Below, one piece after another: positions 1 through 11,242 of a stretch of DNA of 64,000 nucleotides (within the stretch, counting starts at the first letter, position 1; the number at the start of each line of letters is the position of its first letter). Under the pieces are notes generated by a model that saw only the letters and a program-made list of their open reading frames with translations, made no database searches and had not been told where the DNA came from. The stretch is from Kofleriaceae bacterium. GTDB taxonomy: Bacteria; Myxococcota_A; Polyangia; Haliangiales; Haliangiaceae. The stretch spans positions 1 through 64,000 of the forward strand of contig JAGPCO010000011.1 of the NCBI GenBank assembly GCA_018058095.1, written 5' to 3'. A program made the position numbers and the translations under genes.

Positions 1-17
1 GCCCGGCTTCGCCGGGC
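1..17. terminator. Perfect GC-rich hairpin at the window edge
   Basis: Seven-base arms (GCCCGGC and GCCGGGC) flank a TTC loop. There is no T-run on either side, so this is a possible intrinsic terminator or mRNA-end stabiliser for a gene outside the window, not a proven one. Confidence 0.4.
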
Positions 18-182
18 GCCTGTCCACAGCGCGAGGCCGAAGGCCGACCCCGGGGCGATCCGAAGTCGTTACGGGGTCGGACTCCTAGCCGGCCAACCGG
101 CTGGCCACCGCAGCCAGATCCCGCCCAAGCCCTTGACGACAAAGGGCGCCGCCCTGGCAGGAGTGTTGCTCCTCCTCGGTGG

Positions 183-1475
183 ATGCGCCGCTGCCTGGCC
201 CTGGCTCTGACCCTCCTGCCGCTGGCCCTGGCCGTGCTTGGCCCGGCTGCCGGCTGCGCCGCCGAGGACCCCGGCGCCGACGACCTGGCCGGCGGCGGCA
301 AGGCCGACGACGACAGCACGCTCGACGTGACCTCGACCGAGCTGGCCATCGACCTGGCCAGTCGGACCGGCACCGCGGTCATCGATCTGGCCCGGGCCGG
401 CACCGTCGCCCTCGAGGTCGGCGACCTCGACATCGTCGCCGTGCGCGACGGCCGCGGCAACCGCCGCTTCAGCGTCGATGGTGGCCGGCTGCGCGTGACC
501 AGCGTGCGGCCGCCCATGACCGTCGAGTACGGCTTCCGCGAGCACGCCATGGCCGACGGCCTCCTGCCGGGCGGCTCGACGGTGTTGTGGCCGTACTTCT
601 GCGGCAACCTGTTCCCGTGTAACTCGGCGCCGCGTGATGGCGGCACCCTGGCGCTCGACCTCACCGGCGTGCCGGCCGGGCAGCGCGCCATCTTCCCGGC
701 GGCGATCGCCACCGACGCGCCGGCCTACCAGCTGGCGTGGGCGGTCGGCGACTACACGACCCAGGCTCTCGGCACCACCCCGGCCGGCACCCGCGTCAAC
801 GTGTCGTGGCTGCCCGGCGGCAAGACCACGGCGCTGGCCGGCACCCGCAACCTGGTCGACGCGTTCGACTGGTTCGAGCGCACCCTCGGCCCGTACCGCT
901 TCGGCGACGACGTCGGCTCGGTCTCGGTGGTGTGGGGCGAGGGCATGTACGGCGGCATGGAGCACCACCCGTACTGGCACGTCGCCAAGGACGCGATGGG
1001 CGACGAGGAGACCCACGTGCACGAGGCCGCACACGGCTGGTACGGCGACGGCGTGCGCCTGCGCTGCTGGGAGGACTTCGTGCTGTCGGAGGGCACCGTG
1101 TCCTACCTGACCGCGCGCGCCATCGGCCAGGTCGCCGGCGCCGCCCGCGAGCGCGCGGTGTGGGCCGGCTACCAGGACGAGCTCGACGCCGCCGTCGCCG
1201 AGCGCGATCACGCGGCCTGGCCGGCCGGGTGCGGCGCGGTCGACATCCTGCGCGACGGCCTGTTCTCGAACATCCCGTACATGAAGGGCGCCTTCTTCTA
1301 CAAGGCGGTGGCCGAGCAGGTCGGCGCCGACGTGCTCGACGCCGTGCTGGCGCGCTTCTACCTCGACCACGGCGGCGGCGCGGCCGGCATGCAGGACATG
1401 CTCGACGCCATCGTGCGCGACACCGGGTTCGATCCGGGCCCGCTGGCGCAGCAGTGGCTGCGCACCCCGCGCTGA
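183..1475 (+). CDS. Lipoprotein M1-family zinc metallopeptidase
   Basis: A 430-aa predicted lipoprotein that should hydrolyse peptides outside the cytoplasm. Residues 1-25 form a signal peptide ending in a lipobox-like cysteine (PAAGC), followed by an Asp/Gly-rich linker containing GGGKADDD. The catalytic core is clear: an exopeptidase-like GGMEH motif at 257-261 (usual form GAMEN) and a zinc site H280-E281-x-x-H284 followed 19 residues later by E303, which is the exact HExxH-x18-E spacing of M1 aminopeptidases. It is shorter than classic M1 enzymes (600-900 aa) and lacks an obvious C-terminal ERAP-like region. The Asn of GAMEN is His here, so aminopeptidase specificity is uncertain. The ATG at 183 is preceded by only a weak GGTGG. 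Confidence 0.85.
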   Translation: MRRCLALALTLLPLALAVLGPAAGCAAEDPGADDLAGGGKADDDSTLDVTSTELAIDLASRTGTAVIDLARAGTVALEVGDLDIVAVRDGRGNRRFSVDGGRLRVTSVRPPMTVEYGFREHAMADGLLPGGSTVLWPYFCGNLFPCNSAPRDGGTLALDLTGVPAGQRAIFPAAIATDAPAYQLAWAVGDYTTQALGTTPAGTRVNVSWLPGGKTTALAGTRNLVDAFDWFERTLGPYRFGDDVGSVSVVWGEGMYGGMEHHPYWHVAKDAMGDEETHVHEAAHGWYGDGVRLRCWEDFVLSEGTVSYLTARAIGQVAGAARERAVWAGYQDELDAAVAERDHAAWPAGCGAVDILRDGLFSNIPYMKGAFFYKAVAEQVGADVLDAVLARFYLDHGGGAAGMQDMLDAIVRDTGFDPGPLAQQWLRTPR

Positions 1476-1496
1476 CGCCGGGGCGGAGCGGGCGGG

Positions 1497-2193
1497 TCAG
1501 CGGGGCGTGAGCGGCGGGTAGTCCGGCACGTCCGCATCATCGGGCCCGGGCGTCGGCGGTGTCGGTGGCTCGACCGGCGCGGGCACCGGTGCCGGCGTCG
1601 GCGCACCACCACCAGGAGGCCCGGCGGGCAGGGGCGCGGTCGGGGCCGGCAGCGGCCGGCGCCGGTCGCCGCGCTCGAGCTTGGTTGCGGCGCCAGCCGG
1701 CAGCCCCTGCGGGAAGCGGGCCCACTTCGTGAACGCGGCCCAGCCGTCCCCCTGGGTCACCCGCGAGGCCGTCGACTCGACCCGGCCGGCGATGGCCGCG
1801 CTGGTCAACCAGATCGGGCCGCTCAGGAAGAAGAAGAACCCGTGCGACAGCGCCGACAGCGTGCCGAGTGCTCCCCACGCGCCGACGTTTCCGCTGTCGG
1901 AGCGGTAGCCGAACAGCTCGGCCCGCACGACGTCGTCGCGCACGACGGTGCGCAGGTGGCCGGGCGGGACCAGCACCCGCACCGCGATCGGCTCGACGCT
2001 GATCAGCTCGCCGGCCAGCACCTCGCCGGTGCGGGTGGTGAGCACGATCCATCCGCCCTTGCCGTCGGTGATCGCCTGGGTGACGGAGCGCCGGCGCGGG
2101 TCGGTGTTCGACACGCAGCCAGGGCCGGCCGCGATCGCGGCCGCCACCGCCAGCACCGCCGCCAGCGCGGCGCGCCGACCCGGCCGCGTGTGA

Positions 2194-2207
<14 letters not shown>
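1497..2207 (-). CDS. Small lipoprotein with central hydrophobic hairpin and Pro-rich tail
   Basis: 236 aa, function not recognised. An Arg-rich start and an Ala-rich hydrophobic segment lead to a lipobox-like site (AAGPGC, Cys about residue 31). The next 60 residues resemble a small beta-rich domain of the kind that senses or anchors. A hydrophobic stretch with four consecutive Phe (GFFFFLSGPIW) may dip into a membrane, and the last 60 residues are Pro/Ala-rich and low in complexity. The ATG has a strong GGAGGAG ribosome binding site five bases upstream, and the gene overlaps the end of the upstream gene by 14 bp, so the two are probably one transcript. Confidence 0.75.
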
Positions 2208-3774
<1,567 letters not shown>

Positions 3775-3780
3775 GCCCAC

Positions 3781-3786
3781 ATGGTA
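3781..3786 (-). promoter_or_regulatory. Putative -10 hexamer for the 526-aa lipoprotein gene
   Basis: On the minus strand TACCAT is followed by exactly six bases and then the ATG. This is the spacing expected if transcription begins at the start codon. No clear -35 is visible. Confidence 0.45.
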
Positions 3787-3867
3787 GCCCGGCCCGGCTG
3801 GCCCAGATCCCGGGCCGGCGGTCAATGCCGGTAGGATCTGGCAAGCGTCCGGATCTCTCCGCCGCCC

Positions 3868-3885
3868 TTTCCGTTGATCCGGAAA
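3868..3885. promoter_or_regulatory. Inverted repeat in a divergent intergenic region
   Basis: TTTCCG and CGGAAA arms separated by TTGATC lie midway between the divergent lipoprotein and helicase genes. A possible operator; no protein can be assigned to it. Confidence 0.3.
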
Positions 3886-3910
3886 CTGGACCGGGAGATC
3901 TCGCGCCACG

Positions 3911-3916
3911 TAGGGT
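3911..3916 (+). promoter_or_regulatory. Putative -10 hexamer for the SNF2 helicase gene
   Basis: TAGGGT followed by GGGGCG and the ATG at 3923: the same TAnnnT-N6-start layout seen at many first genes in this window. Confidence 0.4.
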
Positions 3917-3922
3917 GGGGCG

Positions 3923-6253
3923 ATGGCAGCGACCCGAGGATCGTCGACCGTGCCGACGAGCCGACCGTCGACCCCACCGTCGACCGCGGCCGGGCCCGCC
4001 GGGGCGCCAGCGCCGCGCCCCGGGGCCGAGGCCGCGCCGCAGCCGCGGGCCCGCCTGTTCGTCGCCACCTTGTTCGTCGATGGCGGGCGTGAGCTGGAGG
4101 CGCCGGCCCTGGCCCTGGACGTGTCGGCGCTGCGCCGGGCCGGCATCGCCGCCCCCGTGCTGACCAGCCTGATCCGCGCCGTCCGCATCCGCCTCGAGGC
4201 GGTCGGCGCCATCGACCTGCGCACGCTCGACGACTGCGAGGGCCTGCCCGGCGTCGACGTCGACTACGTGCTCGGCCTCGACGAGGACGTCGACGCGGTG
4301 TGTGGGCTGACCGCCAGCGTCCTGGCCGAGCTGCGCGCGGCCGGCTGGACCGTCGACGTCGACCCGCGTTACCCGTGGCAGGTGGTCGGCGCCGACGCGC
4401 CGCTGGTGATGGGCGCGCGCTGGGACCGGCAGCGGCCCGACTGGTTCAACCTCGAGCTCGGCATCGAGGTCGATGGCCACCAGGTCGACCTGCTGCCGGC
4501 GCTGCTGGAGTGGATCGAGGACCTGGAAGATCTCGACGAGCTGCCGCGCCTGCGCCGGCGCACCGTCGCCGTCAAGGTCGGCGATCGGCAGTGGCTGCCG
4601 GTGCCGGGCGAGCGGCTGCGCGGCATCCTGGCCGTGTTGATCGAGCTGTACCGCGGCCGGACCGGGCCGGTGCCGCGCAGCCAGGCCCCGCTGCTGGCCT
4701 CGCTCGGCGCCGCCCTGTACGCGGTCGAGCGCCCGGTCGCCTGGGTCGGCGAGCGCGCCCTGCGCGACTCGGCCTACGCCCTCGCGCTCGGCCCGAGCGA
4801 GCGCGGCGCCGATCGGTTCCAGCCGCCGACCGGCCTGCGCGCCGAGCTGCGGCCGTACCAGCGCGACGGCGTGGCCTGGCTGCGCCACCTGCGCGCGCAC
4901 GGCGCCGGCGGGGTGCTGGCCGACGACATGGGCCTGGGCAAGACGCTGCAGGTCATCGCCCACCTCCTGGGCGAGCGCGAGGCCGGGCGGGCCGAGGGCC
5001 CCAGCCTGGTCGTGACCTTGACCAGCGTCGTCGGCAACTGGGGCCGCGAGCTGGCCCGGTTCGCGCCCAGCCTCAAGGTCGTGACCTGGTACGGCCCGCG
5101 CCGGGCCGAGCTCGAGGCCGAGCTGGCCGGCGCCGACGTGGTGGTCACCACCTACCCGCTGCTGCTGCGCGATCGCGAGCGGCTGGGCGCGACCCCGTGG
5201 GACACGGTCGTGCTCGACGAGGCCCACGCCATCAAGACGGTCGGCGCCCAGGTCCGTGACGCCGCCTGCGCCCTGCCGGCGCGCCACCGCATCTGCCTGT
5301 CGGGCACGCCGATCGAGAACCACCTCGGCGAGTTGTGGTCGATCCTCGACTTCCTGTCGCCCGGCCTGCTCGGCAGCGCCGACGAGTTCCGCACCAGCTT
5401 CCGCGACCCCATCGAGCAGCTCGGCGACGCCGGCCGGGTCGCCGCCCTGCGCGAGCAGGTCCGGCCGTTCGTGCTGCGCCGGACCAAGGAGAAGGTGGCG
5501 ACCGAGCTGCCGGCCAAGACCGAGCTGGTCCGGACCGTCGAGCTGACCGGGGCCCAGCGCGAGCTGTACGAGAGCATTCGCCTGGCCGCGCACGCCGACG
5601 TACGGGCCCACATCAAGCAGCGTGGCGTCGGCGGCGCCACCGTCGCCATCCTCGACGCGCTGCTGCAGCTGCGCCAGGTCTGCTGCGACCCGCGCCTGGC
5701 CCGGCTGGCGCGCGCGCAGCCTGGCGAGCCGCCGGCCAGCGCCAAGCTCGAGCTGCTGCTCGAGCTGCTGACCGGCCAGGTCGAGGCCGGCCGCCGCATC
5801 CTGGTGTTCTCGCAGTTCGCCCGCATGATCGCGCTCATCAGCGAGGCGCTGCTGGCGCGCGGCGTGCGCCACGTCAGCCTGACCGGCGCCACCGGCGACC
5901 GGCAGCGGCCGATCGACGCGTTCCAGAGCGGCAAGGCCGACGTCTTCCTCATCTCGCTGCGCGCCGGCGGGACCGGCCTCAACCTGACCCGGGCCGACAC
6001 CGTCATCCACTACGACCCGTGGTGGAACCCGGCGGTGCAGGCGCAGGCGACCGACCGGGCCCACCGCATCGGTCAGGAGCGCCCGGTCTTCGTCTACAAC
6101 CTGGTCGCGGCCGGTTCGGTCGAGGAGCGCATGCTCGGGCTACAGAAGCAGAAGCGCGCGCTGTCGGCCGCGGTGCTGGGTGACCCGCAGGCCGCCCGTC
6201 CGCTGCTGACGACCGACCTGGTCGACGATCTGTTCGCGCCGCTGGCGAGCTAG
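3923..6253 (+). CDS. SNF2-family DNA-dependent ATPase/helicase
   Basis: A 776-aa Swi2/Snf2 enzyme that should use ATP to translocate on DNA and remodel protein-DNA complexes in the cytoplasm. After a Pro/Ala-rich N-terminus and a family-specific region (about 45-300), the ATPase core carries Walker A DDMGLGKT at 334-341, DEAH at 432-435, SGTPIENHLGELWS (motif III), and in the second lobe VFSQF, LTGAT, RAGGTGLNL and DRAHRIGQ near 711-718. Length and layout fit bacterial SNF2/HepA-like proteins of 700-1100 aa. There is no SWIM zinc finger. It stands alone between divergent and downstream genes; a TAGGGT hexamer six bases before the ATG suggests a leaderless transcript. Confidence 0.95.
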   Translation: MAATRGSSTVPTSRPSTPPSTAAGPAGAPAPRPGAEAAPQPRARLFVATLFVDGGRELEAPALALDVSALRRAGIAAPVLTSLIRAVRIRLEAVGAIDLRTLDDCEGLPGVDVDYVLGLDEDVDAVCGLTASVLAELRAAGWTVDVDPRYPWQVVGADAPLVMGARWDRQRPDWFNLELGIEVDGHQVDLLPALLEWIEDLEDLDELPRLRRRTVAVKVGDRQWLPVPGERLRGILAVLIELYRGRTGPVPRSQAPLLASLGAALYAVERPVAWVGERALRDSAYALALGPSERGADRFQPPTGLRAELRPYQRDGVAWLRHLRAHGAGGVLADDMGLGKTLQVIAHLLGEREAGRAEGPSLVVTLTSVVGNWGRELARFAPSLKVVTWYGPRRAELEAELAGADVVVTTYPLLLRDRERLGATPWDTVVLDEAHAIKTVGAQVRDAACALPARHRICLSGTPIENHLGELWSILDFLSPGLLGSADEFRTSFRDPIEQLGDAGRVAALREQVRPFVLRRTKEKVATELPAKTELVRTVELTGAQRELYESIRLAAHADVRAHIKQRGVGGATVAILDALLQLRQVCCDPRLARLARAQPGEPPASAKLELLLELLTGQVEAGRRILVFSQFARMIALISEALLARGVRHVSLTGATGDRQRPIDAFQSGKADVFLISLRAGGTGLNLTRADTVIHYDPWWNPAVQAQATDRAHRIGQERPVFVYNLVAAGSVEERMLGLQKQKRALSAAVLGDPQAARPLLTTDLVDDLFAPLAS

Positions 6254-6379
6254 CCGGCCTGGCGGTCGGTGTGAAGCCTACCAGCGGCCGGGGCGCTGGC
6301 GTGGATCACGGTCGATCCGGGGAATTCTCGGTCGGGCAGGCCGAGTCTATGGTCGACTCGTACCCGGCCGAGCCCGACC

Positions 6380-9300
6380 ATGCAGGAAGACCATACCCAG
6401 ACCCTGCAGCCGCGCGGCGGGGCGGCGCCGGCCGCGAGCGACCCCGGCCCGGGCGCCGTCGCGGCCGGAGCCGGGGCCCCGACGCCAGCCGCCAGCGGCA
6501 CGCCCAACCGGCCCGACGCCGCCGACGGCCGCGCCGCCTCGATCGTGCTCCCGGTCGACGACCCCGACCGCTACGAGGCGGCCGGGGAGCACGCCCGCGG
6601 CGGCCTCGGCCGGGTCGTGCGGGCGCTCGATCGCCGCCTGGGCCGGGTGGTCGCGGTCAAGGAGCTGCTGCGCACCGGCCCGCTGGCGGAGAGCCTGTTC
6701 GTGCGCGAGGCGATGATCACCGCGCGCCTGCAGCACCCGGGCATCGTGCCGGTCCACGAGGCCGGGCGCTGGCCCGGCGGCGAGCCGTACTACGTGATGC
6801 GCCTGGTCCAGGGCCAGACGCTCAAGCAGCTCATCGCCGAGCGGCCGGCCGTGCGCGAGCGCTTCGCCCTCCTCCACCACGTCATCGCCGTGGCCGACGC
6901 CATCGGCTACGCCCACAGCGAGCAGGTCATCCACCGCGACATCAAGCCATCCAACATCATCGTCGGGCCACACGGCGAGACCGTGGTGGTCGACTGGGGC
7001 CTGGCCCGCGACAGCCGGCGCGAGGTGCCCGAGCCGGTGCTGGCGGCGGACGCCGACCCCGGTCCGGCCGCCGACGTCGTGCGCGGGGCGTCGACGGTGT
7101 CGGGCCGGGTCATCGGCACGCCGGCCTACATGGCGCCGGAGCAGGCGCGCGGCGAGGTGGTCGACGCCCGCGCCGACGTGTACGCCATCGGCGCGCTCCT
7201 GTACGAGATCCTGACCGGGACGCCGCCGTACGTGGGGGAGGCCCCGCAGCAGGTCGTCGACGCGGTCCTGGCCGGACCGCCGCCGGCGCTGGCCGAGGTG
7301 GCGGCCGCGCCGGCCGACCTGATCGCCATCTGCCAGAAGGCGATGGCCCGGTGTGCGGCCGACCGCTACCCGACCGCACGCGAGCTGGCCAGCGACCTGC
7401 GGCGGTTCCAGACCGGGCAGCTGGTGTCGGCCCAGACCTACAGCACGATGCGGCTGGTCCGGCGCTGGATGCAGCGGCACCGCGGCGCCGTCGCGGTCGG
7501 TGGGGTGGCGGTGCTGGCGCTGGTGATCGTCGCCGCGTCCATGGTCCGGCGCGTCGTCGAGGAGCGCAACCTGGCCAACCACGAGCGCGGCCGCGCCGTC
7601 GCCGCCGCCGCCGCGGCGCGGGACCGCCAGGCCGCGCTCATCCGCCTGCAGGCGCGGACCTCGTTGCGGCGGGATCCGACCGCGACCATCGCCTGGCTCA
7701 AGGCCGATCCGATCTGGCAACGCGACCCGGGTCCGGGCCCGGCCACCGACGAGGTCGCCGAGCTGGTCGACGAGGCGGTGGCCTCGGGCGTGGCCCGCCA
7801 CGTCTGGCGTCACGCGACCTGGGTCATGGACGCGGCGTTCTCGACCGACAGCACGGCGCTGTACACCGCGACCCGCGACGGCGTGATCCGGCGCTACGGC
7901 GTCGCCTCCGGCGCGTTCGAGGAGGTGGCCCGGCTCGACGGCGGGGTGATGGCGCTGGCGGTGACCACCACCGCGGTCGGCGCGGATCCGCCGGCGGAGC
8001 TCCTGGCCGCTGGCGGAGCCGACGGCGCCATCGGCGCGTGGGACGCCCGCGGGCGGCGGGTCCTGACCGTCCACACCGGTTGCCGCCTGGCCGACCTGTG
8101 GTTCGACCCATCGGGCCAGACCTTGCACGTGGTGTCGGAGGGGTGCACGACCCAGGCCATCGACGTGCGGACCGGGCGCCGACGCGACGCCGGCGCCATC
8201 GCCGAGGCCAGCGTCGTCGCCAGCGCGGGTGGGCGTGCCTACGCGGCGACGCCGCGCGCGCTGTTCGCGGTCGATCAGCCCACCCGCCCGCTGTGGACCC
8301 CGGCCCGTCCGATCCGGCTCCTGGCCGGCCTGCCCGACGGCACCGGCTACCTCGCCTACGACGGCGCCCAGCTGTGGGAGGGCGCCGCGGCTGGCGGCGC
8401 CGCGCGCGCCCTCGGCCCGGTCGCCGCCGGGTGCAAGTTCCTGCGCGTGTCCGGAGACGGCCGCTGGGTGGTGGCCTTCGGCGACCCGCACGACCTGTTC
8501 GTGTACGACCGCACCGGCCGGCGCTGGCAGGTGCTGCGTGGCCACCTCGACGCCCTGTACAGCGTCGACTTCCACCGCGACCGCCTGCTGTCGGCCAGCG
8601 ACGACGGCACCGCGCGGGTGTGGGACCTGCGCACCGGCGACTCGATCACGCTGCGTGGCCACGACGACGACGTCCACCGTGCGCGGTTCTCGCCCGACGG
8701 CGCCTGGGTCGCGACCGCCAGCCTCGACGGCAGCGCGCGGGCCTGGCCGATCGGCCAGGGCGGGCTCGCGGTGCTGGGGCCCGACCAGGGCCCGATCATG
8801 CGCATCGAGGCGATGAGCGGCGGCGAGCTGCTCGCGCGTGGGCAGGGCTTCGCGACCCGGTGGGACGGCGCGGGTCAGGCCCACGCCCTGCTCGACCGCG
8901 ATCAGGTCGGCACGATCTACGGCAAGGAGCGCCTGCCGGTGACGACGGTCCGGTCCGACGTGGCGGCGACCAGCGACGACCAGGCGGTGGTGCTGGCGGT
9001 GGCCGGCACGGCGGCACGGCGCCTGAGCGGTCACCGCGCCTGGATCACCGGCCTGCTGTTCTCCGCCGACGGGGCCACCCTGTTCAGCGGCGACAAGGTC
9101 GGGCAGGTGTGGACCTGGGACGTCGCGACCGGGACCGGTCGGCTGCTGGCCGAGCTGGTCGGCCCCGTCCACGGCGGCGTCGAGCTCGAGCCGGGCCGGC
9201 TGATGGTCTCGGTCGGCGACCAGCTGGTGGTGGTCGACACCGGGGACGGCAAGGTCGTCGAGCGCCTGGCGACCGGCCCGGAGGCGTGCGTGCGCGGGAT

Positions 9301-9823
9301 GCGGAGGTTCGGCGCCGAGCTGATGATGATCCGGTGTGATGGGCGACCGCAGCGCTGGCGGCGCGGCGAGGCGCCGGTGGTGTTCGACACCGGGCGTGAC
9401 GAGCCGGTCGACGTCGCCGTCAGCAAGGACGGCCGGCGCCTGGCCGCCGCGATGCCCGACCGCTCCATCCGGGTGTGGGACGCGTCCACCGGCGCGGCCG
9501 TCACGACCTTGCGCGGCCACAGCGATCTCGTGATGGCGGTGGCGTGGTCCGAGGACGGCCGCCTCGCCTCGGGCAGCTACGACCGCACGGCCCGGGTGTG
9601 GGACGTCGCGACCGGGCGGTCGCGGGTGCTGCGCGGGCACGGGCGGGCGGTGTCGGCGGTGCAGTGGGAGCCGGGTGACCTCCACCTGCTGACCGGAGCG
9701 CATGACGGCACCCTGCGTCGGTGGGAGGTGCCGTCGCTGGCGCCGCGGTCGGCCCCGGCGCAGCGGCGAGCCCTCGACGAGATCACCAGCGCCGCCATCG
9801 CCGAGGATCGGCCGGCCACCTGA
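6380..9823 (+). CDS. Ser/Thr protein kinase with transmembrane segment and WD40 propeller
   Basis: 1147 aa. Residues 1-65 are Pro/Ala-rich; a Hanks-type kinase follows (about 70-345) with the ATP-binding lysine K94 in VAVKELL, the catalytic loop HRDIKPSN at 185-192 and an APE-like segment (MAPEQARG). The metal-binding motif is DWG instead of DFG. A single membrane span lies at about 369-390 and a short coiled or linker region follows. The remaining 650 residues carry repeated WD40 blades with WDxxTG endings (for example VWDLRTGD, TWDVATGT, VWDVATGR), probably two seven-bladed propellers or one plus a partial one. The propeller would lie across the membrane from the kinase and act as a sensor or scaffold. 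Proteins of this design are typical of myxobacteria and planctomycetes. No Shine-Dalgarno is evident. Confidence 0.93.
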   Translation: MQEDHTQTLQPRGGAAPAASDPGPGAVAAGAGAPTPAASGTPNRPDAADGRAASIVLPVDDPDRYEAAGEHARGGLGRVVRALDRRLGRVVAVKELLRTGPLAESLFVREAMITARLQHPGIVPVHEAGRWPGGEPYYVMRLVQGQTLKQLIAERPAVRERFALLHHVIAVADAIGYAHSEQVIHRDIKPSNIIVGPHGETVVVDWGLARDSRREVPEPVLAADADPGPAADVVRGASTVSGRVIGTPAYMAPEQARGEVVDARADVYAIGALLYEILTGTPPYVGEAPQQVVDAVLAGPPPALAEVAAAPADLIAICQKAMARCAADRYPTARELASDLRRFQTGQLVSAQTYSTMRLVRRWMQRHRGAVAVGGVAVLALVIVAASMVRRVVEERNLANHERGRAVAAAAAARDRQAALIRLQARTSLRRDPTATIAWLKADPIWQRDPGPGPATDEVAELVDEAVASGVARHVWRHATWVMDAAFSTDSTALYTATRDGVIRRYGVASGAFEEVARLDGGVMALAVTTTAVGADPPAELLAAGGADGAIGAWDARGRRVLTVHTGCRLADLWFDPSGQTLHVVSEGCTTQAIDVRTGRRRDAGAIAEASVVASAGGRAYAATPRALFAVDQPTRPLWTPARPIRLLAGLPDGTGYLAYDGAQLWEGAAAGGAARALGPVAAGCKFLRVSGDGRWVVAFGDPHDLFVYDRTGRRWQVLRGHLDALYSVDFHRDRLLSASDDGTARVWDLRTGDSITLRGHDDDVHRARFSPDGAWVATASLDGSARAWPIGQGGLAVLGPDQGPIMRIEAMSGGELLARGQGFATRWDGAGQAHALLDRDQVGTIYGKERLPVTTVRSDVAATSDDQAVVLAVAGTAARRLSGHRAWITGLLFSADGATLFSGDKVGQVWTWDVATGTGRLLAELVGPVHGGVELEPGRLMVSVGDQLVVVDTGDGKVVERLATGPEACVRGMRRFGAELMMIRCDGRPQRWRRGEAPVVFDTGRDEPVDVAVSKDGRRLAAAMPDRSIRVWDASTGAAVTTLRGHSDLVMAVAWSEDGRLASGSYDRTARVWDVATGRSRVLRGHGRAVSAVQWEPGDLHLLTGAHDGTLRRWEVPSLAPRSAPAQRRALDEITSAAIAEDRPAT

Positions 9824-9880
9824 AACGCCGGGCCGGTCGGATGGTGGGGGGGGCCGGGGTCAGCGGCCGGCATCGGGAGA

Positions 9881-9909
9881 TTTCCTAGGGCGGCCCGGCG
9901 GCGTATAGT
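9881..9909 (+). promoter_or_regulatory. Putative promoter of the GAF histidine kinase gene
   Basis: TTTCCT, a 17-base spacer and TATAGT at 9904-9909. The GTG start lies six bases further on, so the predicted transcription start coincides with the start codon. The -35 half is weak. Confidence 0.5.
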
Positions 9910-9915
9910 GAATCG

Positions 9916-11169
9916 GTGGGCACCAGGGACAAGCGGGTCGAGTTCGAGACCGCCCGGCTGGCGCTGTCCCGGCTCCACCTCGACCGCGACCAGCGCGATC
10001 TGGCCATCCGGCACGCCATCCGCGTGTCGGCCGGGGCGCTCCACTGCGACCGCGCCGGGGTCTGGTTGTTCCGCGGCGACACGCTGGTGGCCGAGGTGTT
10101 GTGGGACGTGCGCACCGGGCAGTACGGCGCCGGCGACACGGTGTTCCGCTCGCGTTCGCCCAGGTACTGGGACGCCCTGTCGCAGCGCCGGGTCGTCGTC
10201 GCCGACGACGCGCTGAACGACCCGGTGACCCAGGAGCTGCGCGCGAGTTACCTCGAGCCGCTCGGCATCGGCGCCATGATCGACGCTCCGCTGTACCGCG
10301 ACGGCGAGCTGGTCGGCGTGGTGTGCCACGAGGCGGTCGGCGGCCCGCGCACCTGGCAGCAGCGCGACATCGACTTCGCCACCAACGTGTCCGACCTGAT
10401 CTCGGCCCTGCGCGCGCAGCGCGAGGTGGCCGAGCTGGAGCAGGCGCTGCGCCTGCGGGTGTCACGCCAGCGCGAGCTCGACAAGCTCGAGGCGTTGACC
10501 CGGCTGTCGCGCTCGATCGCGCACGACTTCAACAACGTGCTCACCGCCGTCCAGCTGGCGGCGAGCCGGCTCGAGTTGCCCAGCACCGACCGGCGCGAGC
10601 TCGTCACCGTGCTGCGCGCCAGCGCCGAGCTCGGTCAGTTCCTGGCCCACCAGCTCTCGACCTTCGCCACCCGCGACGGCGACGACGCCCGCGCCAACGG
10701 CAACCGGGCCGAGGTCCGCCGCGTGCTCGACGACCTGGCGCCCATGCTGGCGCTGCTGATGCGCGACAGCGCCAGCCTCGAGCTCGACCACCAGATCGTC
10801 AGCGCGCGCACCGCGCTGCCGGCGGGGGAGCTCGAGCAGATCATCCTCAACCTGGTCCTCAACGCCAGGGACGCCAGCCCGGCCGGCGCGACCGTCACCG
10901 TCCGGACCCGGGCCGCGCGCGCGGACGAGCTGCCGTCGGGGCTGGCCATCGACGTGATCGATCATGGCACCGGCATCGGGCCCGATCAGCTGCCCCGGAT
11001 CTTCGAGCCGGGGTTCACCACCAAGCGGACCGGCACCGGGCTCGGCCTGGCCACCGTTCGCGACATCGTGCACGAGCACGACGGACAGGTCCGCGTCAGC
11101 AGCGAGCTGGGACGGGGCTCGGTCTTCACCGTCCTGGTACCAGCCGAGATCCCGGCGCCGCCGCGCTGA
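9916..11169 (+). CDS. Cytoplasmic GAF-domain sensor histidine kinase
   Basis: 417 aa, GTG start. Residues 20-165 form a GAF domain that should bind a small ligand or sense redox state. A coiled-coil-like stretch leads to the dimerisation domain with phospho-accepting H203 in AHDFNNVL, a form typical of NtrB-like HPK4 kinases. The ATPase domain follows, with the N box NLVLNARD near 312, G1 DHGTGIG near 351 and the G2 segment TKRTGTGLGLATV. No membrane segment or fused receiver is present and no response regulator is encoded nearby, so it is an orphan kinase. The start codon sits six bases after a good TATAGT hexamer with no ribosome binding site, which supports a leaderless mRNA. Confidence 0.92.
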   Translation: MGTRDKRVEFETARLALSRLHLDRDQRDLAIRHAIRVSAGALHCDRAGVWLFRGDTLVAEVLWDVRTGQYGAGDTVFRSRSPRYWDALSQRRVVVADDALNDPVTQELRASYLEPLGIGAMIDAPLYRDGELVGVVCHEAVGGPRTWQQRDIDFATNVSDLISALRAQREVAELEQALRLRVSRQRELDKLEALTRLSRSIAHDFNNVLTAVQLAASRLELPSTDRRELVTVLRASAELGQFLAHQLSTFATRDGDDARANGNRAEVRRVLDDLAPMLALLMRDSASLELDHQIVSARTALPAGELEQIILNLVLNARDASPAGATVTVRTRAARADELPSGLAIDVIDHGTGIGPDQLPRIFEPGFTTKRTGTGLGLATVRDIVHEHDGQVRVSSELGRGSVFTVLVPAEIPAPPR

Positions 11170-11242
11170 CGGCGCGAGCATCGAGCCCCGCACCGCCGGG
11201 GCCCGCGCGCTGGCGTCGTCCTTGCAAGCTGGTCGGGGCGTG

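Noticed and set aside
6347..9703. A 1118-codon minus-strand frame opposite the WD40 kinase
   Set aside because: Composition (His/Arg/Gly/Ala-rich) and lack of motifs mark it as a shadow of the kinase gene.
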